NCBI RefSeq assembly: GCF_013283785.1
Contig: NZ_JABCPZ010000002.1
Location: 1 to 64,000, forward strand
Length of the DNA stretch: 64,000 bases
Source: Nonomuraea antri
GTDB taxonomy: Bacteria > Actinomycetota > Actinomycetes > Streptosporangiales > Streptosporangiaceae
Direction: 5' to 3'
Made by a program: the position numbers and the translations under genes. The notes under the pieces were generated by a model. It worked only from the letters and a program-made list of their open reading frames with translations, made no database searches and was not told the origin of the DNA. Numbering within the stretch: the stretch's first letter is position 1; the number at the start of each line of letters is the position of its first letter. Shown piece after piece: positions 1 through 11,583 of the stretch.

Positions 1-1068
1 ACGCTCTCCCCGCCACTCACGCCGCCGCCCTCCCCGGCGCCCTCCCCGGCGCTCGAAGCCTTCATCACCGCCCTGCCCAAGGTGGAACTGCACGTGCACC
101 TGGTGGGCTCGGCCTCGGTGCCGACCGTGCTGGAACTGTCGCGCCGGCACCCGGACAGCGAAGTGCCCACCGACGAGGAAGAACTGCGGCGCTTCTACAC
201 CTTCAGGAACTTCGCCGACTTCGCCCGGGTCTACCAGGCCGTCAACCGGCTGGTCCGCACCCCCGAGGACGTGGCCACGCTGGTGCTCGGCCTGGCCAGA
301 GACCTGGCGGGACAGGGCGGCAGGTACGTCGAGCTCCAGGTCACCCCGTACTCGCACCATCGGGTCGGAATGCCGATGCGCGAGGTGACCGAGGCGCTGA
401 ACCTGGCCGCCGCGGGGTCGCTGCGCGAGCACGGGATCGAGCTGACCTACATCTTCGACATCCCGGGCGAGTACGGCGAGGAGGCGGCGCGCATCACCCT
501 GGAGCACGCGCTGAGCGAACCTCCCACGGCCTTGGTAGGTTTCGGCCTCGGTGGCATGGAGGAGCCCAGGCCGCGCTACCGCGACGCCTTCCGCGACGCG
601 TTCGCCGCGGCCAGGGCGGCCGGGCTGCACAGCGTCCCGCACGGCGGCGAGATGACCGGCCCCGAGACGATCTGGGAGGTCATCGAGGGCCTGGGCGCCG
701 AGCGCATCGGCCACGGCATCTCCTGCCTGGCCGACCCGCGGCTGGTGGCACACCTGCGCGAGACCAGGCTCCCGCTGGACGTCTGCCCCACCTCGAACCT
801 GCGCACCGGCCAGATCGCCCGCATCGAGGACCACCCGCTGCCGCGCCTGCTGGACGAGGGCCTGTTCGTGACGCTGAACAGCGACGACCCGCCGATGTTC
901 GCCACCACCCTGACCGACGAGTATCGCCTCGCCGCGCGCGTCTTCGGCCTCGGCGTGCCGGAGCTGGCCGGGCTCGCCCGCAACGGCGTGACCGCCTCCT
1001 ACCTGCCCGGCGAGCGCAAGGCCGCGCTTCTCCAGGAGATCGACGACCTGGCCGCCGCCGCGGGCTGA
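1..1068 (+). CDS. adenosine deaminase family protein (5' end outside window)
   Basis: Metal-dependent purine deaminase of the adenosine/adenine deaminase family; the expected reaction is hydrolytic deamination of adenosine to inosine in the cytosol. The TIM-barrel metal and active-site motifs appear in order: LPKVELHVHLVG (normally HLHLEG), HGGE, ERIGHGIS, CPTSN and NSDDPP. A GTG at 82 would start inside the first metal-binding motif and cut off its conserved LPK lead-in. The frame stays open to base 1 and the codons before 82 match the usual family N-terminus, so the true start is probably left of the window. It converges on pgl with only 10 bp between stops. HVHLVG and HGGE vary from the classical motifs, so exact substrate (adenosine, adenine, or a modified nucleoside) is uncertain. 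Confidence 0.88.
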   Translation, partial: TLSPPLTPPPSPAPSPALEAFITALPKVELHVHLVGSASVPTVLELSRRHPDSEVPTDEEELRRFYTFRNFADFARVYQAVNRLVRTPEDVATLVLGLARDLAGQGGRYVELQVTPYSHHRVGMPMREVTEALNLAAAGSLREHGIELTYIFDIPGEYGEEAARITLEHALSEPPTALVGFGLGGMEEPRPRYRDAFRDAFAAARAAGLHSVPHGGEMTGPETIWEVIEGLGAERIGHGISCLADPRLVAHLRETRLPLDVCPTSNLRTGQIARIEDHPLPRLLDEGLFVTLNSDDPPMFATTLTDEYRLAARVFGLGVPELAGLARNGVTASYLPGERKAALLQEIDDLAAAAG

Positions 1069-1078
1069 GCCCGGAGGG

Positions 1079-1852
1079 TCACGGCGAGGCCAGCCGCCCG
1101 AGCTCCGGCGGGATCTTGCCGGCCGCGGCCCGGTCCAGCAGGAACAACGTCCGGCTGCGGCCCCTGGCGCCGGCCGCGGGCACCTGCACGGGGCCGGAGT
1201 CGGACAGCGCCAGGCGCACCGCGCCCGACTTCTCCTCACCGGCGGCCACCACCCACACCTCGCGCGCCGCCTGGATCGTGGGCAGCGTGAGCGAGATGCG
1301 CGTGGGCGGCGGCTTGGGCGAGCCGTGCACCGCCACCACCGAACGCGTGTCGTACAGCGCGGGCATGCCCGGGAACAGCGAGGCCACGTGGGAATCGGGG
1401 CCCATGCCGAGCAGCATCACGTCGAAGCCGGGCACCGGCCCGTGGTCCTCCGGACGGGCCGCGGCACGCAGCTCGGCGGCGTAGGCGTCGGCGGACTCCT
1501 CGGCCGACATCCCCGAGTCGGGCCCGCGCATCACGTGCACCCGCTCGGGATCGAGGTCCACCTGGTCGAGCAGCGCCTGACGGGCGCCGGTCTCGTTGCG
1601 TTCCGGGTCGCCGGCCGGCAGGAACCGCTCGTCGCCCCACCAGACGTCGAGCCGCCGCCAGTCCACCGCGTCACGCGCGGGCGTGGCGGCGATCGCGGCC
1701 AGCGTGGCGATGCCGACCGAGCCGCCGGTCAGCACGAGCGACGCCGACCCCTTGGCCGACTGCACGTCGACCAGCCGCGTGATGATCCGCGCCGCCACCG
1801 CCTTGGCCAGCACATCGGCGTCGCGGTGCACGACAACGTTAGGAACGCTCAC
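1079..1852 (-). CDS. pgl: 6-phosphogluconolactonase
   Basis: Hydrolyses 6-phosphoglucono-1,5-lactone, the second step of the oxidative pentose phosphate pathway. The 257-residue NagB-like fold shows SLVLTGGSVG near residue 40, WWGDERFLP, GMGPDSHVASLFPG and SLTLPTIQAA, which are family hallmarks. The start chosen is GTG at 1852, giving VSVPNVVVHRD, which matches typical actinobacterial N-termini; GGAG lies 9 nt upstream. In-frame ATGs at 1873 and 1867 are less likely: the 1873 ATG is almost directly behind a strong hairpin and has no ribosome binding site. A much longer open frame runs back through opcA but is only an antisense-frame artefact. Last gene of the tkt-tal-pgi-zwf-opcA-pgl operon. 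Confidence 0.93.
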   Translation of the reverse strand: MSVPNVVVHRDADVLAKAVAARIITRLVDVQSAKGSASLVLTGGSVGIATLAAIAATPARDAVDWRRLDVWWGDERFLPAGDPERNETGARQALLDQVDLDPERVHVMRGPDSGMSAEESADAYAAELRAAARPEDHGPVPGFDVMLLGMGPDSHVASLFPGMPALYDTRSVVAVHGSPKPPPTRISLTLPTIQAAREVWVVAAGEEKSGAVRLALSDSGPVQVPAAGARGRSRTLFLLDRAAAGKIPPELGRLASP

Positions 1853-1877
1853 AACACTTCTCTCCATCGACATGAAA

Positions 1878-1905
1878 GGCCGGGCGCCGATCACGGCGCC
1901 CGGCC
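1878..1905 (-). terminator. 12-bp perfect hairpin between opcA and pgl
   Basis: A perfect 12-bp GC-rich inverted repeat (1878-1889 with 1894-1905, ATCA loop) occupies the 80-bp gap between opcA and pgl. On the minus strand it is followed by TTTC, a weak U-tract. It could terminate part of the transcription ahead of pgl or stabilise the upstream mRNA; function is inference. Confidence 0.6.
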
Positions 1906-1932
1906 ACCTTACTCGGCGGAACCCCGCCGGGT

Positions 1933-2847
1933 TCAGAACGGGTACGTGCGCGCGAACCGCTTGACCGCCGCCTCGTACGTCTCGTCCGAGTCGAGCCTGC
2001 GCAGCTCCTCGGCCATCAGCTCCGAGGTGTTGCGCCTGGCCAGAGCCACGTTCCTGTCGGGCTGCCCGGGCCGCGACAACGTGGCGAGCCTGGCGTCGCT
2101 CCTGACCACCGACAGCTCGCCGTCGGAGGTCCGCAGCCGCACCGCGGTCAGCCCGGGCCCGGGAGAGTCGGCCACGGTGACCGGCGCGCCCAGCCGCTCG
2201 GTCAGCCACGCCGCCAGCAGCGGCGCGCTCGGATGCCCGGCCGCGGCCTCGACCACGCCCTCGGCCACCTCGCCGACCGGCTGGTCGAACGCGGCCGCCA
2301 GCAGGCTGCGCCACGGCGTCAGCCTGGCCCACGACAGGTCGGTGTCGCCCGGCGTGTAGTGCTTGGCCTTCGACTTCAGCTCCTCGATGCCGCCGTCGTC
2401 GAAACCCTTGGCGTCGGTGATGCGGCGCAGCGCCAGCACCCCGATCGGGTCTCTGGCCGGCACCTGCGGGGCCTTGCCCGGCCACCAGGCCACCACCGGG
2501 GTGTCGGGCAGCAGCAGCGGGCTGACCACCGAGTCGGCGTGCTGGGTCAGCTCGCCGTACAGGCGCAGCACCACGATCTCGCCCGGCGTGGACTCGCCGA
2601 TGCGCAGCTCGGCGTCGAGCCTGTTCGGCTCGTCCGGCTCACGCTGGACCACCACCAGGATGCGCGAGGGGTGCTCGCGGGCCGCGTCGCTGGCCGCGCG
2701 CAGGGAGTCGTACTGGTCGCGCTCCTCGCACACCACCACCAGCGTCAGCACCATGCCGATCGCGGGCGCGCCCATCTGGTGCCGCAGCAACGTGAGCTGC
2801 GCGGAGATCTTCCCCGCGGTCGTGTCGGACAACATGAAAGTGGTCAC
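1933..2847 (-). CDS. opcA: glucose-6-phosphate dehydrogenase assembly protein OpcA
   Basis: OpcA is the actinobacterial/cyanobacterial effector needed for assembly or activity of glucose-6-phosphate dehydrogenase. The 304-residue protein shows the family's MVLTLVVVC segment near the N-terminus, the central VVAWWPGKAP motif and the DLSWARLTPWRSLLA motif. The GTG start at 2847 directly abuts the zwf stop codon, with a GGAGGAG ribosome binding site inside the last zwf codons, so the two are translationally coupled. Placement immediately after zwf is the standard arrangement and supports the assignment. Confidence 0.95.
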   Translation of the reverse strand: MTTFMLSDTTAGKISAQLTLLRHQMGAPAIGMVLTLVVVCEERDQYDSLRAASDAAREHPSRILVVVQREPDEPNRLDAELRIGESTPGEIVVLRLYGELTQHADSVVSPLLLPDTPVVAWWPGKAPQVPARDPIGVLALRRITDAKGFDDGGIEELKSKAKHYTPGDTDLSWARLTPWRSLLAAAFDQPVGEVAEGVVEAAAGHPSAPLLAAWLTERLGAPVTVADSPGPGLTAVRLRTSDGELSVVRSDARLATLSRPGQPDRNVALARRNTSELMAEELRRLDSDETYEAAVKRFARTYPF

Positions 2848-4482
2848 TTAGAGTCTCCTCCACGTACGCCCGTCGCGCTGCATCATGGCGTCGGCCGACT
2901 CCGGCCCCCACGAACCGGAGTCGTACGGTTCCGGCTGCCCCTGCGTGGTCCAGAACTCCTCGATCGGGTCGAGGATCTTCCACGACAGCTCGACCTCGCG
3001 CTGATGCGGGAACAGCGGCGGATCGCCGATCATCACGTCGAGCAGCAGCCGCTCGTACGCCTCCGGAGACGACTCCAGGAACGACTCGCCGTAGGCGAAG
3101 TCCATGGAGACGTCGCGCACCTCCATGGCCGTGCCCGGCACCTTCGAGCCGAACCGCACCGTGATGCCCTCGTCCGGCTGGACCCGGATGACCAGCGCGT
3201 TCTGGCCGAGGATCTCGGTGTCGTCCTTGCTGAAGGGCAGGTGCGGCGCGCGCTGGAAGACCACCGCCACCTCCGTCACCCGCCGGCCCAGCCGCTTGCC
3301 GGTACGCAGGTAGAACGGCACTCCCGCCCACCGCCGGTTGGCGATCTCCAGCTTGATCGCGGCGTAGGTCTCGGTGATGGAGTCGGCCGAGATGCCCTCC
3401 TCCTGCAGGTAGCCGACCACCTTCTCGCCGCCCTGCCAGCCGGCGGAGTACTGGCCGCGCGCGGTGCCCCTGGCCAGGTTGGCCGGCAGCCGCACCGCGT
3501 TGAGCACCTTCTCCTTCTCCCGCCGCAGCGAGTTGGCGTCGAAGGACGTCGGGTCCTCCATCGCCACCAGCGCCAGCAACTGCAGCAGGTGGTTCTGGAT
3601 CACGTCGCGGGCCGCGCCGATGCCGTCGTAGTAGCCGGCCCGGCCGCCGATGCCGATGTCCTCGGCCATGGTGATCTGCACGTGGTCGACGAAGCTGCGG
3701 TTCCAGATCGGCTCGTAGAGGTTGTTGGCGAACCTCAGCGCCATGATGTTCTGGACCGTCTCCTTGCCCAGGTAGTGGTCGATGCGGAAGATCGAGCTCT
3801 CCGGGAAGGCCGAGGTGGTGATCTCGTTCAGCTCGTGCGCCGACTGCAGGTCGTGGCCGAACGGCTTCTCGATCACCACGCGCCGCCACGAGCCCTCGGG
3901 CGCGTCGGACAACCCGGTGCGCTTGAGCTGCTCCACCACCACGGGGAAGAACTTGGGCGGCACCGACAGGTAGAAAGCGTAGTTTCCGCCGGTGCCCCTG
4001 GTCTGGTCGATCTCGGCCAACGCCATCGCCAGCGCGTCGAAGGCGCCGTCGTCGTTGAACTCGCCGGGCACGAAATGAATGCCCTCGAGGATCTGCTTCC
4101 AGACCTCTTCACGGAAAGGCGTGCGCGCGTGCGCCTTGACGGCGTCGTGCGTCAACTGGGCGAAATCCTGGTCCTTCCAATCGCGTCTGGCGAATCCCAC
4201 CAGCGAGAAACCCGGCGGCAGCAGGCCGCGGTTGCCCAGGTCGTAAATCGCCGGCAGCAGTTTGCGCTTGGCCAGGTCACCGGTCACGCCGAACAACACC
4301 ATCACACACGGCCCCGCCACCCGCGGCAGCCGCTTGTCGCGCGGATCGCGCAACGGGTTGGCGGCCGCCACCTCCAGTGTGGTGGAGGTGCCCGCCACGG
4401 CCGCCGCTACCGCGGCGACCTCCTCCTCTTCCGAGGCCGCCGCCGCGGCCTCCGCCTCCGACGGAGCTGCCGGATCGGTCAT
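2848..4482 (-). CDS. zwf: glucose-6-phosphate 1-dehydrogenase
   Basis: Oxidises glucose 6-phosphate to 6-phosphogluconolactone with NADP+, committing carbon to the oxidative pentose phosphate pathway. Visible motifs are the nucleotide-binding FGVTGDLAKRKLLP, EKPFGHD and the active-site RIDHYLGKE. At 544 residues it exceeds the roughly 500-residue family norm because of an N-terminal Ala/Glu-rich extension of about 50 residues that looks disordered. ATG at 4482 is preceded by AGGAGG with 8 nt spacing and lies 3 nt after the pgi stop. Coupled to opcA downstream. Confidence 0.97.
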   Translation of the reverse strand: MTDPAAPSEAEAAAAASEEEEVAAVAAAVAGTSTTLEVAAANPLRDPRDKRLPRVAGPCVMVLFGVTGDLAKRKLLPAIYDLGNRGLLPPGFSLVGFARRDWKDQDFAQLTHDAVKAHARTPFREEVWKQILEGIHFVPGEFNDDGAFDALAMALAEIDQTRGTGGNYAFYLSVPPKFFPVVVEQLKRTGLSDAPEGSWRRVVIEKPFGHDLQSAHELNEITTSAFPESSIFRIDHYLGKETVQNIMALRFANNLYEPIWNRSFVDHVQITMAEDIGIGGRAGYYDGIGAARDVIQNHLLQLLALVAMEDPTSFDANSLRREKEKVLNAVRLPANLARGTARGQYSAGWQGGEKVVGYLQEEGISADSITETYAAIKLEIANRRWAGVPFYLRTGKRLGRRVTEVAVVFQRAPHLPFSKDDTEILGQNALVIRVQPDEGITVRFGSKVPGTAMEVRDVSMDFAYGESFLESSPEAYERLLLDVMIGDPPLFPHQREVELSWKILDPIEEFWTTQGQPEPYDSGSWGPESADAMMQRDGRTWRRL

Positions 4483-4485
4483 CGT

Positions 4486-6075
4486 TCAAACCTCCTGTGC
4501 TGCTTCGAGCAAACGCGCGACACCCGCCGCGCGGTCCGTCAGATGCAGGCGCACGGCCGCCCGCCCGCGGCTCTCCAGCGCGGCCAGGTCGCCGAGCGCC
4601 TGGGCGAGCTGGAGCCGGCCGAGGGTGTACGGGCGGCCGGGCACGTCGACGTCCTCGTCCTGGCCGACCGCCCCGGTGATCACCACGTGCACGCCGTTCC
4701 CTGGCCCGCCCAGGTGGTACTGGCCGCTGCCGCGCAGCGAACGCGGCGCCCAGCCGAACGTCACCGGCCGGTCGGTCCTGATCGCCAGCAGCGCCCGCAG
4801 CGTGGCCGGGTCGGCCATCATCCACGCGTCGGTCATCTGCTCGAAGTCGGCGCCGTCGGGCACCGGCGCGTCGAAGGCGGCCATCCGGTCGAGGCAGGCG
4901 GTGATCGACAGGTAGCCGTCGTCCGGGATGGCGTGCAGCAGCTCGCCCAGCACGCCGGGCAGGTCGTGCGCCTTGACCGGGCCGTACACCTCGACCGGGC
5001 CGTCGGTCAGCGCGAGCACGCTCATCGGCGGCTCGGCGGCGGCCAGCAGCGCGGCCGCGTCCTCCCGCGACTCCGCCGCGTCGGGCCGCCCGGCCGGGTC
5101 GACCTCCAGCAGCAGCGCGGCCACCGCCGTGGCGTACTCCCACACCGTGAACTGCGCGCCCAGCGGGCCGTCGACCCGCACGTCGCCCACGTCGGACTCG
5201 ATGCCGACGACCAGCTCGTCGCTGGTGCGGTTCGGGTCGGAGTTCACCACCGGCAGGATGCCCCGGCCCGACTTGCCGGTGGCGCCCGCGAGGAGCTGCT
5301 CGATCCAGTCGGGCAGCCCGTTGAAGGCCGACAGCTGGTCTTCGAGCACCAGCTTGTCGCGCCCGTTCAGCGCCGCGCCGCCCAGCGCGGCGCCCAGGTC
5401 GAGACCCGGGTTGCCGCTCTCCAGCGACAGCAGCGGCAGCACCTCGCCGGCGTCGTCGAGCAGCCGCGCCACGTCGGCGCCCGCCAGCGCGGCCGGCACC
5501 AGCGCGTACGCCGACAGCGCCGACCCGCCGCCCCCGGCCGCGTGCACCACCCGGTAGCCGGAGGCCCCCGCCGCGATCGCCGGCGGCGAATCGGGCTCGG
5601 CGACCACCACGATCCGCGCGGCGGGCTCGATGCCCGCCGCGCGGAACGCCTGTTCGTAAACGCGTAGCACGGCGTCGGTCTCCACGCCCGAACCCGACAC
5701 CACCAGCGTGGTCGACTCCAGGCCCTCGGCCAGGGCGCGGCGCACCTGACCGGGGTCGCAGGTGTCGAGCACGGTCAGCGGCACGTCGGCGCTCTGGCAG
5801 ATCACCTCGGCCGCCACCGCCGCGTCGCCGGTTCCGGCGAGCACCACGTTCGTCAGCCCGCCCTTGCGTGCGCGCGCGACCAGCTCGCCGAGTTCGGGCA
5901 GCAGCTCGCGAGCGGCGTGCGGCGGCGGGCCGAACCCGGCCCGCACCCCGGCGCCCTCGCCCCACAGGCTGGGATCGCCGCCGGCGAGCCGCCCGGGCAC
6001 GCCGGCGGCGACGAGCCGCCCCGCGACGGAGGAGGCGAGCTGCGCCACCTCCTCCTCGCGGTAGGAGACCTCCAT
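4486..6075 (-). CDS. pgi: glucose-6-phosphate isomerase
   Basis: Interconverts glucose 6-phosphate and fructose 6-phosphate, linking glycolysis to the pentose phosphate genes around it. The 529-residue protein has SIS-fold sugar-isomerase features, including VVLAGTGDAAVAAE and LVVSGSGVETDA in the N-terminal half and the family motif WIEQLLAGATGKSGRGILPV in the centre. It belongs to the actinobacterial Pgi subgroup often found beside transaldolase and fused to it in some bacteria. ATG at 6075 overlaps the tal stop by one base (TGATG) with no clear ribosome binding site, implying re-initiation after tal. The frame is open well upstream but those residues overlap tal and are not real. The enzyme could also accept related sugar phosphates. 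Confidence 0.9.
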   Translation of the reverse strand: MEVSYREEEVAQLASSVAGRLVAAGVPGRLAGGDPSLWGEGAGVRAGFGPPPHAARELLPELGELVARARKGGLTNVVLAGTGDAAVAAEVICQSADVPLTVLDTCDPGQVRRALAEGLESTTLVVSGSGVETDAVLRVYEQAFRAAGIEPAARIVVVAEPDSPPAIAAGASGYRVVHAAGGGGSALSAYALVPAALAGADVARLLDDAGEVLPLLSLESGNPGLDLGAALGGAALNGRDKLVLEDQLSAFNGLPDWIEQLLAGATGKSGRGILPVVNSDPNRTSDELVVGIESDVGDVRVDGPLGAQFTVWEYATAVAALLLEVDPAGRPDAAESREDAAALLAAAEPPMSVLALTDGPVEVYGPVKAHDLPGVLGELLHAIPDDGYLSITACLDRMAAFDAPVPDGADFEQMTDAWMMADPATLRALLAIRTDRPVTFGWAPRSLRGSGQYHLGGPGNGVHVVITGAVGQDEDVDVPGRPYTLGRLQLAQALGDLAALESRGRAAVRLHLTDRAAGVARLLEAAQEV

Positions 6076-7166
6076 CACGGAACCAGGTTCTTGCTGACGC
6101 TCTCGAGCAGCTCGTTCCAGGACGCCTCGAACTTCTCCACGCCCTCCTCCTCCAGGACCTTCACCACGTCGTCGTAGTCGACGCCGGCGTCCTTGAGCGC
6201 GGCCATGGTGTTCCAGGCCTGCTCGTAGAACGGACGCACGGTGTCGCCGGTGATCTGGGCGTGGTCGGCCGTCGCGTCGAGCGTCTTCTCCGGCATCGTG
6301 TTGACGGTGCCGGGGGCGACGAGCTGGTCGACGTACATCGTGTCGGAGTAGTCGGGGTTCTTCACGCCGGTCGAGGCCCACAGCGGCCGCTGCGGGCGGG
6401 CGCCGGCCGCGCGCAGGCGCTGCCACCGCTCGGAGTTCATGACCTCCTCGTAGGCGGCGTAGGCCAGGCGCGCGTTGGCGATGCCGGCCTTGCCCTTCAG
6501 CTCCGGCTTGCCCAGCTTGTCGAGGCGCTTGTCGATCTCGGTGTCGACGCGGCTGACGAAGAACGAGGCCACCGACTCGATCGTGGCCAGGTTCAGGCCC
6601 TTGGCCTGCGCCGCCTCGAGACCGGCCAGCCAGGCGTCCATGACCGCGCGGTAGCGCTCCAGCGAGAAGATCAGCGTGACGTTGACGCTGATGCCCTCGG
6701 AGATGGCCTGCGTGATCGCGGGCAGGCCGGCCAGCGTCGCCGGGATCTTGATGAACAGGTTCGGCCGGTCGACCAGCCACCACAGCGCGCGGGCCTCGGC
6801 CACGGTCTGGTCGCTCTCGTGCGCCAGACGCGGGTCGACCTCCAGCGAGACGCGGCCGTCGACGCCGCCGCTGGCGTCGTAGACCGGGCGCAGCACGTCG
6901 GCGGCCCAGCGGATGTCGTAGGTGGTGATGGCCCGCACCGCCTCGTCCACGCTGACCCCGCGCACGGCCAGGTCGTGCAGCTGGGCGTTGTAGGCGTCGC
7001 CCTTGCTGAGCGCACCGGCGAAGATCGTCGGGTTGGAGGTGACCCCGACCACGTTCTTCTCCCGGATGAGCTGCTCCAGGTTGCCGCTGCGCAGGCGCTC
7101 GCGGCTGATGTCGTCGAGCCAGATGGCCACGCCCTGGCCGGACAGGTTGTTCAGGATCTCACTCAT
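6075..7166 (-). CDS. tal: transaldolase
   Basis: Transfers a dihydroxyacetone unit between sedoheptulose 7-phosphate and glyceraldehyde 3-phosphate in the non-oxidative pentose phosphate pathway. The 363-residue length fits the long actinobacterial type. Conserved segments are [22 protein letters not shown] and NLFIKIPAT, the last containing the Schiff-base lysine, plus the [12 protein letters not shown] segment. ATG at 7166 lies 6 nt after the tkt stop; the stop overlaps the pgi start, so all three are co-transcribed. Confidence 0.96.
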   Translation of the reverse strand: MSEILNNLSGQGVAIWLDDISRERLRSGNLEQLIREKNVVGVTSNPTIFAGALSKGDAYNAQLHDLAVRGVSVDEAVRAITTYDIRWAADVLRPVYDASGGVDGRVSLEVDPRLAHESDQTVAEARALWWLVDRPNLFIKIPATLAGLPAITQAISEGISVNVTLIFSLERYRAVMDAWLAGLEAAQAKGLNLATIESVASFFVSRVDTEIDKRLDKLGKPELKGKAGIANARLAYAAYEEVMNSERWQRLRAAGARPQRPLWASTGVKNPDYSDTMYVDQLVAPGTVNTMPEKTLDATADHAQITGDTVRPFYEQAWNTMAALKDAGVDYDDVVKVLEEEGVEKFEASWNELLESVSKNLVP

Positions 7167-7172
7167 GGTTGT

Positions 7173-9281
<2,109 letters not shown>

Positions 9282-9547
9282 GTGCTCGATCTCCGGAATC
9301 TAGTTGTCTTTGAGGTGGTACCGGTTTGGCTATCCCGCCCACACCGGACCCTAACCGAGTGGAGCTGACGATCGATTCCCATTCCACTCTCGCGTGTCCA
9401 CGAATGGCTCAAGCCCCCCATTGGCCGGACCGGCCGACCCTGCGACTACAGTTTGTTTGTTCGCAGGGGCGCCACGGCGCCCATCCACGGATTCGCTCTA
9501 ATCAGAGGTTACGCGTTGACTCCGCACGTGCTGGAAGCGCCTTGACG
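9282..9547. promoter_or_regulatory. divergent tkt/ctaB promoter region
   Basis: This 266-bp gap separates the divergent tkt and ctaB starts and must hold both promoters. It includes a 5-bp GC palindrome at 9423-9435 and a 7-bp inverted repeat with a T-rich 15-nt loop (9439-9445 with 9461-9467). I could not fix -35/-10 pairs with confidence. Confidence 0.45.
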
Positions 9548-10486
9548 GTGCTGACCAACAGGCAGGCGACGGCCCCGGCTCCCGCGCCGGAGGCGCCGCG
9601 GACGATCGGCAGTGTCGTCAAGGCCTACATCGCGCTCACCAAGCCGCGGATCATCGAGCTGCTGCTCATCACCACGCTGCCGGTGATGTTCCTGGCGGCC
9701 GGTGGGCTGCCGCCGCTGTGGACCTCGGTGTCGGTCATGGTCTTCGGCACCCTCTCCGCCGGCAGTGCCAACGCGCTCAACTGTTACGTCGACCGCGACA
9801 TCGACGTCAAGATGCGCCGTACCCGGCGCCGCCCGCTGGCCAGGCACCAGGTGTCGCCGCGCGGGGCGCTGATCTTCGGCATCATCTTGGGGATTTTGTC
9901 CACTATTGGACTCTGGCTGACCACGAACTGGCTGGCCGCCGTGCTGTCCACCGGGGCGATCCTGTTCTACGTCCTGGTCTACTCGATGATCCTCAAGCGC
10001 CGTACGGCGCAGAACATCGTGTGGGGCGGCATCGCTGGCTGCATGCCGGTGCTGATCGGGTGGGCCGGCATCACCGAGCGTCTCGACTGGGCGCCGCTGG
10101 TGCTGTTCGGCGTGGTGTTCTTCTGGACGCCGCCGCACACCTGGACCCTGGCCATGCGCTACAAGGAGGACTACGCCGCCGCCGAGGTGCCCATGTTGCC
10201 GGTGGTGGCCACCGAGCGCCGGGTCATCCTGGAGTCGATCGCCTACACCTGGGCCACCGTGGCGTGCTCGCTGCTGCTGTGGCCGGTCGCCGGCACCACG
10301 CTGTTCTACCCGGCGGTGGCCGCGGTGCTCGGCGTGATGTGCCTGTGGGAGGTGCACCGGCTGCTGGCCAGGCTCAACTCCGGCAAGACCGGGGTGGAGC
10401 TGCGGCCGATGCGCTTCTTCCACTGGTCGAACGCCTATCTGGCGCTGCTGTTCCTGGCCGTCGCGATCGATCCGCTGCTGGCCTGA
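9548..10486 (+). CDS. ctaB: protoheme IX farnesyltransferase (heme O synthase)
   Basis: Integral-membrane UbiA-family prenyltransferase that adds a farnesyl group to heme b to make heme O for cytochrome oxidase. The allylic diphosphate-binding motif is N-x3-D-x3-D in [20 protein letters not shown], with the second conserved segment [13 protein letters not shown]; about nine hydrophobic helices are visible. The start is taken as GTG at 9548 (312 residues, normal length); a TTG at 9542 is an alternative behind the same GGAAG. The open frame upstream of 9540 looks non-coding. It partners functionally with ctaA at 13.5-14.5 kb. Confidence 0.92.
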   Translation: MLTNRQATAPAPAPEAPRTIGSVVKAYIALTKPRIIELLLITTLPVMFLAAGGLPPLWTSVSVMVFGTLSAGSANALNCYVDRDIDVKMRRTRRRPLARHQVSPRGALIFGIILGILSTIGLWLTTNWLAAVLSTGAILFYVLVYSMILKRRTAQNIVWGGIAGCMPVLIGWAGITERLDWAPLVLFGVVFFWTPPHTWTLAMRYKEDYAAAEVPMLPVVATERRVILESIAYTWATVACSLLLWPVAGTTLFYPAVAAVLGVMCLWEVHRLLARLNSGKTGVELRPMRFFHWSNAYLALLFLAVAIDPLLA

Positions 10487-10585
10487 CGGCTTTCCTGACC
10501 GCCTGTTGCGGCGGCTTTACCGCGTCGTTACAGTGAACGCGTGATGGGCACTTCAGGGGTCGCCGCGGGTCTTGACGGGCCGTAG

Positions 10586-11566
10586 ATGGGCGCCGGGCAC
10601 GGGCATAGGCACGGGCACGGCCATGCTGTGCGCGAGGGCGCCGACAGGCGGCGCCTGGCCGGGGCGCTCGCGCTGATCGTCGGCTACATGGCGGTCGAGG
10701 TGGTGGCCGGCGTGCTCGCCCACTCGATCGCGCTGATCTCCGACGCCGCCCACATGCTCACCGACGCCTTCGCCATCGCGCTGGCGCTGGTCGCCATGCG
10801 GATGGCCGCCAGGCCCGCCCGCGGCGCCTACACCTTCGGCTGGAAACGGGCCGAGATCCTCTCCGCGCAGATCAACGGCGTGACCCTGCTCCTGCTGGTG
10901 GCGTACTTCCTCTACGAGGGCGTGGCCAGGCTGCTCGACCCGCCCGCCGTGGTCGGCCCCGTGGTGCTGGTGACGGCGGTGACGGGCATCGCGGTCAACG
11001 CGGCCGCCGCCTGGCTGCTGTCGCGCTCCGACCGGCGCGGGCTCAACGTCGAAGGCGCCTTCCAGCACGTGCTCAACGACCTGTACGCCTTCGTCGCGAC
11101 CGCCGTGTCCGGCCTGGTGGTGTGGCTGACCGGCATCAGGCAGGCCGACGCGGTCGCCGCGCTGATCGTGGCCGCGCTCATGCTCAAGGCCGGCTGGGCA
11201 CTGCTGCGCGACTCGGCCCGTGTCCTGCTGCAGGCGGCGCCCAGCGACCTCGACCCGGACGAGATCGGCCGGGTCCTGGCCGCCGATCCGGACGTGGTGG
11301 AAGTCCACGACCTGCATGTCTGGACGGTGACGAGTGGCTATCCCACGCTGTCGGCGCACGTGCTCGTGGCGCGCGGCGCCGACTGCCACCCGGTGCGCGC
11401 CAGGCTCGCCGACCTGCTGCACGAACGCTTCGCCATCGGCCACACCACGCTCCAGGTCGACCACGGCAGCCCGGGCGCGGCCGATCACTGCGCCGATCCG
11501 CACGGCCCCAGCCACCAGGGCGGGCACCGGCGAGAGGACCACCTCGGAAGGACAGCGGATGCCTGA
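10586..11566 (+). CDS. cation diffusion facilitator (Zn/Co/Cd efflux)
   Basis: Membrane exporter of divalent metals by proton antiport, CzcD/ZitB type. The N-terminus is His-rich (GHGHRHGHGHA), followed by six hydrophobic helices. The intramembrane metal site is present as the paired motifs SDAAHMLTD in helix 2 and HVLNDLYAF in helix 5. A cytoplasmic C-terminal domain with VVEVHDLHVWTVTSG is followed by a second His/Asp-rich tail. The 326-residue length is normal. ATG at 10586 follows directly after an in-frame TAG. Metal specificity cannot be read from sequence; zinc is most likely. Confidence 0.9.
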   Translation: MGAGHGHRHGHGHAVREGADRRRLAGALALIVGYMAVEVVAGVLAHSIALISDAAHMLTDAFAIALALVAMRMAARPARGAYTFGWKRAEILSAQINGVTLLLLVAYFLYEGVARLLDPPAVVGPVVLVTAVTGIAVNAAAAWLLSRSDRRGLNVEGAFQHVLNDLYAFVATAVSGLVVWLTGIRQADAVAALIVAALMLKAGWALLRDSARVLLQAAPSDLDPDEIGRVLAADPDVVEVHDLHVWTVTSGYPTLSAHVLVARGADCHPVRARLADLLHERFAIGHTTLQVDHGSPGAADHCADPHGPSHQGGHRREDHLGRTADA

Positions 11567-11583
11567 TCCGTTAAAGTCACCGT

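Noticed and set aside
1853..2485. Apparent fusion of pgl to an N-terminal extension across opcA
   Set aside because: The extension is out of frame with opcA and low complexity; pgl has its own GTG start with a ribosome binding site.
2233..5667. An 1144-codon open frame on the plus strand across zwf, opcA and pgi
   Set aside because: It is antisense to three clearly recognised genes, rich in His, Arg, Gln and Val in shadow-frame fashion, and has no domain. High GC3 produces such frames.
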